From Oscillatoria sp. SIO1A7 (GTDB lineage: Bacteria > Cyanobacteriota > Cyanobacteriia > Cyanobacteriales > Laspinemataceae): a DNA stretch of 64,000 nucleotides. The stretch is from assembly GCA_010672965.1 (NCBI GenBank), contig JAAHFN010000009.1:132682-196681 (forward strand), read 5' to 3'. This document shows positions 54,299-61,630 of this stretch, in pieces. Numbering within the stretch: the stretch's first letter is position 1; the number at the start of each line of letters is the position of its first letter. The position numbers were made by a program, and so were the translations under genes. The notes beneath the pieces are model-generated. The model ran no database searches, was not told the DNA's origin, and saw only the letters and a program-made list of their open reading frames with translations.

Positions 54299-55303
54299 TT
54301 GAAACAACTAGGGGCAGGGATTGCAATTACAGGGAGCGGCTCCGCCACCCCAGCAGTTTCCCTGGATAATCATGCGCTTTCTAAGATCGTCGATACCTCT
54401 GATGAGTGGATTAGGACGCGAACCGGAATCGAGTCTCGGCATTTGGCTAAGGCCGAAGAGTCCCTAACTGATTTGGCTGTCGCTTCTGCTTCGGCAGCGA
54501 TCGCCCAGGCAGGAATAACCCCGGAGGATTTGGACCTAATTATTTTGGCCACATCTACAGCGGACGATCTATTTGGCAGCGCCAGTAAAATTCAGGCTAA
54601 CCTCGGGGCTACAAGAGCGGTCGCTTTCGATCTGACTGCTGCTTGCTCCGGTTTTATTTTTGGTTTAGTTACGGGTGCCCAATTCATTCGCACGGGAGCT
54701 TACCAAAATGTCTTGTTGATTGGTGCCGATATTCTTTCGCGCTGGCTAGACTGGTCCGATCGCACGACTTGCGTCTTGTTTGGAGATGGAGCCGGAGCCG
54801 TAGTTATGCAGGCATCAGCAACTGAGGACGATAGCTTGCTTGGATTTGAACTGCGCAGCGATGGCAAACAAAATGACTGCCTAAAGCTCTCTTACCGATC
54901 GGGCTCTCAAGAACTAACGAGTAATGTTTCTGTAGGCTCTGGCAGCTATCGCCCTATTACCATGAACGGGCGCGAGGTCTATCGCTTTGCAGTCCAAAAA
55001 GTGCCCGAAGCGATCGAAAAAGCTCTATTTCGCGCCAACCTCAATACTGAGGAAGTCGATTGGCTGCTATTGCACCAAGCCAATCAGCGCATTCTCGATT
55101 CTGTAGCCGATCGCCTAAAAATTCCCCAAGATAAAGTGCTGAGCAATCTAGCATCCTACGGCAATACTTCAGCGGCATCTATCCCTATTGCCCTGGATGA
55201 GGCGGTTCGCGCGGGCAAAATTAAACCGGGCCATGTCATAGCTGCTTCTGGCTTTGGTGCTGGCCTGACCTGGGGAGTCGCAATTTTTAAATGGGGTAGA
55301 TAA
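54299..55303 (+). CDS. fabH: 3-oxoacyl-ACP synthase III (FabH)
   Basis: 334 residues starting at TTG; an upstream ATG runs into a stop, and GGAG lies 12 bases before the TTG. Catalytic triad: Cys in DLTAACSGFIFGL (about 113), His in WLLLHQANQRILD (about 255) and Asn in ASYGNTSAASIPIAL (about 285). It condenses acetyl-CoA with malonyl-ACP to start fatty acid synthesis. The distance from plsX (232 bp) is larger than usual because of the MITE. Confidence 0.97.
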   Translation: MKQLGAGIAITGSGSATPAVSLDNHALSKIVDTSDEWIRTRTGIESRHLAKAEESLTDLAVASASAAIAQAGITPEDLDLIILATSTADDLFGSASKIQANLGATRAVAFDLTAACSGFIFGLVTGAQFIRTGAYQNVLLIGADILSRWLDWSDRTTCVLFGDGAGAVVMQASATEDDSLLGFELRSDGKQNDCLKLSYRSGSQELTSNVSVGSGSYRPITMNGREVYRFAVQKVPEAIEKALFRANLNTEEVDWLLLHQANQRILDSVADRLKIPQDKVLSNLASYGNTSAASIPIALDEAVRAGKIKPGHVIAASGFGAGLTWGVAIFKWGR

Positions 55304-55413
55304 AGTCGCAAATCCTTTGCCAATAAATCCTTTCTGTGCTATTGCCCCGAAGCGGTATTGACGATCGCAACGGTAATTTGGCACGATTTTTTTGAAAATA
55401 AGTAACAAGCAAT

Positions 55414-56298
55414 ATGACTAAAACAGTATGGGTGTTTCCGGGACAGGGTTCCCAAGTGAAGGACATGGGCGTTGATTTGTTCTCCCTGCCAGAGGCAAAA
55501 GAAAAATTGGAATTCGCTCAGCAAATTCTCGGCTGGTCGGTGCCGGAAATATGCAAAAGCGAAGAAAAACTTTCCCATACCCCCTATACGCAACCGGCTC
55601 TCTATACAGTCGAAAGCCTTCTAGTCGATCTAATGCGATCGCGCGGCGCTAAACCCCAGCTTGTAGCCGGTCATAGTCTGGGGGAATATGTCGCCCTGTA
55701 CGCCGCCGGGGTTTTTAATTTCCAAGCTGGCTTGGCTCTAGTTAAGCAGCGATCGGAATTAATGAATAAAGCGGATGAGGGTCAAATGGCAGCTCTGATG
55801 GGGTTTGACCGAGAGGAACTAGAAGAAAAAATAGCGCAAAATAAATATAAAGATGTTGTTATTGCCAATGACAACAGTCCCGCTCAAGTAGTTATCTCCG
55901 GCACAAAAGCAGCAGTAGAGGAAATAATAGCCAATATTAAAGTAAAACGGGCTGTTAAATTAAAAGTTAGCAAGGCATTTCACTCCCCTTTTATGGAATC
56001 AGCTTCGGCAGAGTTCGAGAAGGTGCTAGATTCCGTTCCCTTTACCGATGCTGAAATTGCCGTCATATCTAATGTAGATCCAACCCCTGCAACGGCAGCA
56101 GAAATTCTCAAAGAACGCCTCAAGCGTCAGATAGTAGGTTCGGTGCGATGGCGGGAAATTTCCTTGCAGCTTCCCGAAGAAGGGGTGGAACGAGTGGTAG
56201 AAATTGGTCCGGGAAAAGTCCTGACTGGCTTGATTAAACGCACCTGCTCTGGGTTAACTTTGCAAAATGTCAGCAGCGCCGCAGATTTGCCCAATTAA
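55414..56298 (+). CDS. fabD: Malonyl-CoA:ACP transacylase (FabD)
   Basis: 294 residues: TKTVWVFPGQGSQVKDMGVD, LVAGHSLGEYVALYAAGVF with the catalytic Ser (about 90), QRSELMNKADEGQMAALMG with the substrate Arg, and KAFHSPFMESA with the catalytic His (about 193). It loads malonyl groups on ACP. It follows fabH by 110 bp, same strand. Confidence 0.97.
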   Translation: MTKTVWVFPGQGSQVKDMGVDLFSLPEAKEKLEFAQQILGWSVPEICKSEEKLSHTPYTQPALYTVESLLVDLMRSRGAKPQLVAGHSLGEYVALYAAGVFNFQAGLALVKQRSELMNKADEGQMAALMGFDREELEEKIAQNKYKDVVIANDNSPAQVVISGTKAAVEEIIANIKVKRAVKLKVSKAFHSPFMESASAEFEKVLDSVPFTDAEIAVISNVDPTPATAAEILKERLKRQIVGSVRWREISLQLPEEGVERVVEIGPGKVLTGLIKRTCSGLTLQNVSSAADLPN

Positions 56299-56326
56299 AT
56301 ACTTGCTATTCGGTACTCGATAAACC

Positions 56327-56417
56327 AGGACTTACGCAGAGACATTATTTGTAGGGTGCCGCACCGCGCACCAAGCACTATACTTATAATTAGATACCGT
56401 ACAAAAGCGTAAGTCCT
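56327..56417. mobile_element. MITE, AGGACTTACGC family (91 bp) between fabD and plsC
   Basis: Perfect ends aggacttacgc and gcgtaagtcct. The interior has gtagggtgccgcaccgcgcac. It sits in the short space between two genes of the lipid cluster. Confidence 0.87.
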
Positions 56418-56441
56418 ATAAAAAATAAAAATTCGTAAAAA

Positions 56442-57098
56442 ATGAAAGATGAAGTTGAGCTAGAAAAAAAGCGCGAACCAATTGAGAGCTTGATTCTCTA
56501 TCATTTGTTTAAATGGTCTGTGGTTAGCCCCATGCTCCATATCTACTTTCGGGGTCGGATTTACGGTGCCGAACGGGTGCCAGAGTCCGGTCCGCTAGTG
56601 GTGGTTGGCAATCATGCTAGCGATTTTGACCCGCCAATAGTCTCGAATTGCCTCCGGCGACCGGTGGCATTTATGGCCAAAGAAGAGTTATTTCAGGTTC
56701 CCATTCTCAAGGATGCGATTCGCTTGTATGGAGCTTATCCAGTTCGTCGCGGCTCTGTCGATCGCTCTGCCCTAAAAGCTGCCCTATCCTATCTGAAAGA
56801 GGGATGGGCAACAGGGGTATTTTTGCAAGGCACTCGCACGCCAAATGCTCGGATTACAAATCCCAAACTCGGAGCCGCACTTATTGCCGCTAAGACTAAA
56901 GCTCCCTTATTGCCGGTGAGTTTGTGGGGAACGCAAAATATCGTTAAAAAAGGTTCTCTTTTGCCAAAGCCAGTGCCAGTAACGGTGCGGATTGGCGAGT
57001 TAATTGACGCGCCCAGTTCTACCGAACGAGAAGAATTAGAGGCTGTCACCGATCGCTGTGTTGAAGCAATTCATGCCCTGCATGACTTAGGACGTTGA
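56442..57098 (+). CDS. plsC: 1-acyl-sn-glycerol-3-phosphate acyltransferase (PlsC)
   Basis: 218 residues. Motif I VVGNHASDFDPPI (HX4D), the lysophosphatidate site FLQGTRTPNARI in place of the usual EGTR, and APLLPVSLWGTQNI (motif IV). It adds the second acyl chain in phosphatidate synthesis at the membrane. The change of Glu to Gln in motif III (QGTR) is noteworthy but occurs in cyanobacterial homologues as far as I recall. Last gene of the lipid cluster. Confidence 0.93.
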   Translation: MKDEVELEKKREPIESLILYHLFKWSVVSPMLHIYFRGRIYGAERVPESGPLVVVGNHASDFDPPIVSNCLRRPVAFMAKEELFQVPILKDAIRLYGAYPVRRGSVDRSALKAALSYLKEGWATGVFLQGTRTPNARITNPKLGAALIAAKTKAPLLPVSLWGTQNIVKKGSLLPKPVPVTVRIGELIDAPSSTEREELEAVTDRCVEAIHALHDLGR

Positions 57099-57142
57099 AG
57101 AAAGTTGAATTTAATTTATCTAAACTGTATTTTTGAAAGTTA

Positions 57143-57291
57143 ATATCAAATCCGGTTAAACAGTCACAGTTTGTAGGGGCGGTGCCCCCGTGCCCGCCCC
57201 GGCCGCCCCCCGGCCGCCCCGGTTGGTCTGGGGCAACCACGCTCGGGAAAAGCCCCTACGGGATTTATGTGTAATTAACCTGATTTGATAT
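57143..57291. mobile_element. MITE, ATATCAAATC family (149 bp, GC-rich core)
   Basis: Ends atatcaaatccggttaaac and ggtaa...ttgatat pattern (attaacctgatttgatat). The core is gtaggggcggtgcccccg with ccggccgccccc repeated, closed by cccctacggg. Confidence 0.82.
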
Positions 57292-57392
57292 AAGCAATTC
57301 GCAACTTTTCAGCTCAATGCAGCTCAATGCCACCCCGACCCCTCCCCGACCCCTCCCAGGGTAGGTTGCCCAATGCGTTGCCCAGTGCCCAC
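57292..57392. repeat. Short direct repeats
   Basis: cagctcaatg twice (57309-57328) and ccccgacccctcc twice (57334-57357). No gene. Confidence 0.6.
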
Positions 57393-57480
57393 AGGAATTA
57401 CGCACTGGCTCTACGCATAGGGGCAACCACGGGGGGATTGCCCCTACAAATACTAAATATGGATAGTTTGCGTAATTCCT
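57393..57480. mobile_element. MITE, AGGACTTACGC family, variant with AGGAATTACGC ends
   Basis: Ends aggaattacgca and tgcgtaattcct match perfectly with each other and differ from the family at the same base in both ends. The core ggcaaccacggggggattgcccc resembles the core of the 58147 element, which belongs to another end-type. Confidence 0.82.
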
Positions 57481-57502
57481 GGCCCAATTCCCAATTTCCA
57501 AT

Positions 57503-58057
57503 TTATTTGCTCTTGGCTTTGGCAAGGCTGGCTCCCGTGTGACCCGTGGCCAGCCAAAAGACAGCTCGGGCACCGTCGCGAATTGCTTTTTCTATCGGTT
57601 CTGGCGATCGCCCGGAGGGTACTGATAAAGGTTTGAAGCCAATTCCTCGGCTGCCCAAAACAATTTCGCCAATGATACAAGCGCGGCGCATATGGTCGTC
57701 TGAGGTAACTAGATAAACGCTGGTAATTTTGCGCGATCGCAATCTATCTACCAGGGTGGTGAAGTTAGTTACCGTATCTACTGCGCTATAGTCTAAATGA
57801 ACGCGAGCCCTATCTATTCCTGCTTTCTCAAAAATCCATTCTGCATATTCAATATTGCTCCCGCTCGATACCCAAATTTCTAATTCGGTATGTACGCTAG
57901 CAAATTCCGCTGCAAATTCTTCTCGCTCTATTGCCCCACCCAGGACTAACAATGCCTGGGGCTTGTCAAGATAATTTCTAAATTGCTTGTAACCCATCCA
58001 AGACACTACAGATAATCCTAATAAGAGCCATAGAAGACGAGGCCGCCTCGGTTTCAT
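57503..58057 (-). CDS. YdcF/ElyC-type DUF218 membrane protein
   Basis: 184 residues from MKPRRPRLLWLLLG; an upstream frame to 58114 is less likely. One N-terminal membrane helix is followed by the DUF218 domain: KPQALLVLGGAIEREEFAAE, VWVSSGS-like IWVSSGSNIEYAEWIFEKAG, YSAVDTVTNFTTLVDRLRSR and VYLVTSDDHMRRACIIGEIV. DUF218 proteins are linked to envelope synthesis but their reaction is not well defined. It is alone on the minus strand between MITEs. Confidence 0.88.
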   Translation of the reverse strand: MKPRRPRLLWLLLGLSVVSWMGYKQFRNYLDKPQALLVLGGAIEREEFAAEFASVHTELEIWVSSGSNIEYAEWIFEKAGIDRARVHLDYSAVDTVTNFTTLVDRLRSRKITSVYLVTSDDHMRRACIIGEIVLGSRGIGFKPLSVPSGRSPEPIEKAIRDGARAVFWLATGHTGASLAKAKSK

Positions 58058-58146
58058 ATCTGAAAACAACTTGAAATATAGCAAAAGATTAAAGCGCAAG
58101 AGATTAAAGCGCAAGATATTTCGTCAGAATTGAATTCGACGAAATG

Positions 58147-58236
58147 ATATCAAATCCGGTTAATTAGCTACAGCTCGGGGCAGCCACGGGGGGACTGCCC
58201 CTACAAATACTGGAATTGTTTAAACGGATTTGATAT
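58147..58236. mobile_element. MITE, ATATCAAATC family (90 bp, shortest copy)
   Basis: Ends atatcaaatccggttaa and tttaaacggatttgatat. The core cggggcagccacggggggactgcccc is short. It lies between the DUF218 gene and the tRNA-Arg 3' exon. Confidence 0.85.
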
Positions 58237-58391
58237 AAATTCTGGCGCCATCTAATTCTGACGCTAGAGATCGGGCGATTGCCAAAAATAGGTTCGCCCG
58301 ATCCAAATATAAGCTATTTGTGAGTTCTTAGCCCTGCAAACAGGACAGGTTAAACGGGACTGGCCGGACTCGAACCGGCGACCTAGCGCTT

Positions 58392-59258
58392 CAGATTTGT
58401 GCGAGTTTCCTCACTCTCTGGACTATTCCTTCACCATAAGCCCTTGGGCCTTTAGGTGGTGGCCGTAATGTTTGAGGAAGTTTCTAGGAGATAGAGCATA
58501 CTATCCGGTAAATAAGGCCCCACGAAAGAGAGAAATCTTTTTCCTTCCCGGGTTCCCATGCGCAGGCGATATGACCCTTTACTTTGGACTAGACCCCACT
58601 TAAATCCCCAAACTTCAGAGAAATAAGCGGCGATCGCCTCATTCTCTTCTTGAGAGACATAAGTATTCAGGTAGATTTCCAGGGCATGGATCTTGCCATT
58701 TTTTTTCTTAAAGGTCTTCGACCCTTTGTCCGCAAACCAAATTGCTATCCCTTGGGGAGTCAAGAAATTCAGGAATTCCCTAGTAATCTTGCGAGTTCCT
58801 CCTGGATATAGCTTTTTAACTAAAACCCTGGTTAGGGGAATCAGCTTGGGTTCGACGCGAACGAGAATTTGACCTTTTTTTGTCCGTAAATAGCAAGTTT
58901 TCGTGGGTTTTCTAGCGATTTTTTCGAGAATCTCTTTCTTAAAAAGCAGATAATCCTCTTGCTTTATGGAATGCTGGATATAGAAATTGAGCTTAGTTTT
59001 GGCTCCCTTCCCTAATAACATTCCCACCAGAATGCCCCGTTGCTCTAGTTTTGATGAGACATTATAGTCCATCTTGTCTGGTTTCCTCAAACCAGTCTCT
59101 GCACCTTCTCTACCCACTATATAATAGATAGAGCTTGGCTCAAGATTACCGTATTTGCACGGGCGATCGCTCTGGATCTCCCTTGAGTTACAAACTTAGG
59201 CTTCCTTGACTTTGACCACATTCACTTTTGGAGTTTCCCCCAGAGTGCCCGAGCGTTC
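58392..59258 (-). other. Group I intron (867 nt) in tRNA-Arg(CCU)
   Basis: The 5' exon ends in T and the intron ends in G, as required for group I. Core elements are visible: Q aatcttgagcc (59147-59137), R ggtgcagagactgg (59105-59092) and S aaggaatagtcc (58430-58419). A G-rich stretch ctgggggaaac (about 59243-59233) can pair with the 5' exon end as internal guide. The protein gene lies between R and S, that is in the P8 region. Self-splicing is inferred from these motifs. Confidence 0.88.
58452..59072 (-). CDS. LAGLIDADG-type intron protein with lysine at both catalytic sites
   Basis: 206 residues from MDYNVSSKLEQRGIL; GAGG lies 12 bases upstream. An earlier ATG at 59117 would extend through the intron R element. 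It is related to the LAGLIDADG_2 family: motif 1 ILVGMLLGKGAKTK (family: LLLGDG) followed by YIQHSIKQEDYLLFKKEIL, and motif 2 GIAIWFADKGSKTF (family: WFxDDGS), then EIYLNTYVSQEENEAIAAYF. The last acidic residue of each motif, which binds the cleavage metals, is Lys in both. It is thus probably not an active nuclease, but the frame is intact and it may aid folding or splicing of its intron. Confidence 0.85.
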   Translation of the reverse strand: MDYNVSSKLEQRGILVGMLLGKGAKTKLNFYIQHSIKQEDYLLFKKEILEKIARKPTKTCYLRTKKGQILVRVEPKLIPLTRVLVKKLYPGGTRKITREFLNFLTPQGIAIWFADKGSKTFKKKNGKIHALEIYLNTYVSQEENEAIAAYFSEVWGFKWGLVQSKGSYRLRMGTREGKRFLSFVGPYLPDSMLYLLETSSNITATT

Positions 59259-59295
59259 AGGAGGCGCTTGCTCTATCCATCTGAGCTACAGCCCC

Positions 59296-59601
59296 ATTAT
59301 TCAATAATCTTACCCTATCTATAGGGGGAAGACTGTCGTACCGCCCTCTATCTTCTTGAAAGCTAGTAACAACTTCCTAGTATAAATTATCAAACGGAGT
59401 AGATGTCCCTGTTTCCATCATTATAGCAACTAACTTGCTATAGTGCAATACCCTCATGGGCCAATTTTAGGGTCGAGTTTTTAATTTTAAGTTCTAAGTT
59501 TTCAATTAAAGATTGGCAACTCATAACATAAAACCAATGCCCAATGCTTTTGGGCCCAATGCTGCTTGTTATTTGAATAAAGTTAACTACAAGTCATATT
59601 T
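59296..59601. other. Intergenic space before the lipase-like gene
   Basis: No gene seen. It includes the promoter side of the split tRNA (about 59300-59400), an AT-rich stretch, and two caatgcccaatgct/gggcccaatgctg repeats near 59536-59565. Confidence 0.5.
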
Positions 59602-60231
59602 ATGGAAGTCACCGATCGCAATCCCTTAATTTTGGTTCACGGCATCTGGGACACCAGCAAGATTTTCGGTCGGCTTTCTAGCTACTTAAGCGATCGAGGT
59701 TGGTCTGTCAGCGCCTTGGATTTGGTCCCCAATAACTGCTATATCGGTTTGGATAAGCTCGCCGAGCAAGTGGCAGATTATGCGAACAAAACTTTGGGTC
59801 CCGATAAGCCTTTCGATTTAGTCGGTTTCAGCATGGGCGGTATTGTCAGTCGCTACTACATCCAGCGACTCGGAGGAATTAATCGGGTTCGGCGCTTTGT
59901 TACCGTTTCTTCTCCCCATCATGGCACTTTGACGGCCCATGCACTTCCCCTCAAGGGCACCATTCAGATGCGTCCCAATAGCGAATTCCTCCAGGATTTG
60001 AATAGAGATGCGCCCGAAATGCTCGGGCGGCTGAATTTTACCTCTCTATGGACCCCTTTCGATGCCACGATCGTACCTGCAAGCAGTTCTAAAATGCCTG
60101 TGGGTCGGAACGTCAAGCTGCCGGTCAAGATTCATCCCTGGATGATTAGCGATCGCCGCAGTTTAGAAGCGATCGCCCTAGCCCTATCAGAACCTATAAA
60201 ATCTCAGGACGCTCTGCCTAAAAAGATTTGA
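59602..60231 (+). CDS. Alpha/beta hydrolase, triacylglycerol lipase-like
   Basis: 209 residues. Oxyanion segment NPLILVHGIWDTSKIF, nucleophile elbow DLVGFSMGGIVSRYY (Ser about 84), VTVSSPHHGTLTAH, and a likely acid/His pair in SLWTPFDATIVPASSS and KIHPWMISD (His about 190). Typical of small bacterial lipases and of thioesterase-like hydrolases. No signal peptide, so probably cytosolic. Substrate unknown. Confidence 0.88.
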   Translation: MEVTDRNPLILVHGIWDTSKIFGRLSSYLSDRGWSVSALDLVPNNCYIGLDKLAEQVADYANKTLGPDKPFDLVGFSMGGIVSRYYIQRLGGINRVRRFVTVSSPHHGTLTAHALPLKGTIQMRPNSEFLQDLNRDAPEMLGRLNFTSLWTPFDATIVPASSSKMPVGRNVKLPVKIHPWMISDRRSLEAIALALSEPIKSQDALPKKI

Positions 60232-60359
60232 TATAGACTAATGGCTTATAAGCTGTTACGCATTTATAGGACTTACGCTTTCTTGTCTTTGCCAAAGCTA
60301 TATTCTTGCGATCGAAGCTGAATGCCGATAGCTGACTGCTGAAAGCTATTCAAAATTTT

Positions 60360-61022
60360 TTAGCGCTTGAGGGCGAGAGTTAGCCCGTCAGCGATGGAAA
60401 CCAAACTCAGAGTTACCCGTTCGTCTTGATGAAGCTTTTCGTTTAGGTTTCGGATTGCCTGGGTATTGGCATCTTGAATTTCTGGGTCGGCAACTTTTCC
60501 AGACCAAAGTACGTTGTCGATCGCAATTAAACCGCCGGGACGCAGGAGCAACAGCGATCGCTCGTAATAGTTTTCATAGTTTTCTTTATCCGCATCGATA
60601 AAAACAAAATCAAAACTGCCCCTTTGCCCCGATCCAATCAGCTCATCTAGAGTTTCCAGAGCCGGTGCCAGCCGCAGGTCAATTTTGTCAGCTACGCCAG
60701 CCGCCTGCCAATAGCGGCGAGCAATACTGGTATATTCTTCGCTAACATCGCAAGCAATTACTTTGCCGTTTGGAGGGAGAGCCAGTGCGATGGCTAAACT
60801 GCTGTAGCCAGTAAATACGCCGATTTCCAGAGTTTTAGTCGCCCCCAAAAGCTGCACGAGCAGGGCCATAAATTGCCCTTGTTCTGCTGCAATCTGCATA
60901 TTAGCCCAGGGATGATTGGCAGTTTCCGATCGCAGTTGGCCGAGGACATCTGATTCTCGGAGGGAAACCGATCGCAAGTAATCTAACAGGCGATCGTCTA
61001 GTCCCAAAGTTTTTTTACTCAT
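60360..61022 (-). CDS. SAM-dependent O-methyltransferase (caffeoyl-CoA type)
   Basis: 220 residues, class I Rossmann methyltransferase: [20 protein letters not shown] (SAM site), [40 protein letters not shown] (metal-binding Asp pair) and [18 protein letters not shown]. Cation-dependent O-methyltransferases of this group act on catechol-like substrates. The cyanobacterial substrate is not known. It is divergent from the lipoprotein gene. Confidence 0.93.
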   Translation of the reverse strand: MSKKTLGLDDRLLDYLRSVSLRESDVLGQLRSETANHPWANMQIAAEQGQFMALLVQLLGATKTLEIGVFTGYSSLAIALALPPNGKVIACDVSEEYTSIARRYWQAAGVADKIDLRLAPALETLDELIGSGQRGSFDFVFIDADKENYENYYERSLLLLRPGGLIAIDNVLWSGKVADPEIQDANTQAIRNLNEKLHQDERVTLSLVSIADGLTLALKR

Positions 61023-61089
61023 GGTTTAATGGGGTACAATTCAAAAACCGTTAATTGCTATGATAATGCAAGGAGCGTTCCTTGGAAAA

Positions 61090-61557
61090 ATGAAATTTAA
61101 ATCAATAGCAAGAATAATAGCGATCGCAATTGTAGCAATATTACTAAATAGTTGTAACGTCACTTTTAGCCTCGGGGGATTTGAGCCAAGCCGGGAGGTC
61201 GTGCAACGAGCGATCGCCCTGCAACTGAGCCTGACCCAAAAGGAACTAAGGCAGCACCTCAAGCAGCATAACGTACCTGCTAGCGAGACCCCAGACTATG
61301 ACATAAATAGGGTAGTCATTTCTGCCGAAGAGCCTTTAGCAATTCAAGGAGCGATATCATACCATCTTCGGGGCACCTACAACCTAACCATGAAACTAGC
61401 CGACGGTCGGGCAACGGATAGGGGCAATCCCTTCGATCTATATATACAAAGACAAAAGGAAGGGAAAACCTGGCGTTTGGCTCGACAGCAACCCAGCGGC
61501 CAGAACGACGAGCCCATTTGGGCGACATATTTAATCAAGCCAAGAGGGTATATTTAA
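61090..61557 (+). CDS. Putative lipoprotein of unknown function
   Basis: 155 residues from MKFKSIARIIAIAIVAILLN; an ATG at 61060 is possible but weaker. The N-terminus is a lipoprotein signal with lipobox LLNSC (Cys about residue 22). The mature part has no recognised domain: EPSREVVQRAIALQLSLTQK, a polar middle and YNLTMKLADGRATDRGNPFD, KTWRLARQQPSG near the end. Likely anchored in a membrane facing the periplasm. Confidence 0.8.
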   Translation: MKFKSIARIIAIAIVAILLNSCNVTFSLGGFEPSREVVQRAIALQLSLTQKELRQHLKQHNVPASETPDYDINRVVISAEEPLAIQGAISYHLRGTYNLTMKLADGRATDRGNPFDLYIQRQKEGKTWRLARQQPSGQNDEPIWATYLIKPRGYI

Positions 61558-61563
61558 TTTAAG

Positions 61564-61612
61564 TTTTGACTTTTGACTTTTGACTTTTGACTTTTGACTT
61601 TTGACTTTTGAC
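61564..61612. repeat. Seven tandem ttttgac heptamers
   Basis: Perfect units from 61564 to 61612, followed by ttttac variants to 61627. It lies between the convergent lipoprotein and amidase genes. Confidence 0.95.
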
Positions 61613-61630
61613 TTTTTACTTTTTACTTTC

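Larger units (their letters stand above)
58355..59295 (-). tRNA. trnR: tRNA-Arg (anticodon CCU), split by a group I intron
   Basis: 5' exon 59295-59259 begins GGGGCTGTAGCTCAGATGG and ends ...GCGCCTCCT; 3' exon 58391-58355 begins AAGCGCTAGGTC and ends CCGGCCAGTCCCG. Joined, the acceptor stem GGGGCTG/CAGTCCC pairs (one G-U), the anticodon stem AGCGC/GCGCT is perfect and the 7-base loop is CTCCTAA with anticodon CCU followed by A37. The T arm GCCGGTTCGAGTCCGGC is perfect. CCA is not encoded. The intron lies right after anticodon position 36. Confidence 0.9.

Noticed and set aside
59072-59117. Longer start for the intron protein (15 extra residues)
   Set aside because: It would read through the conserved R element of the intron; the start at 59072 has a GAGG site and gives the family-like N-terminus.
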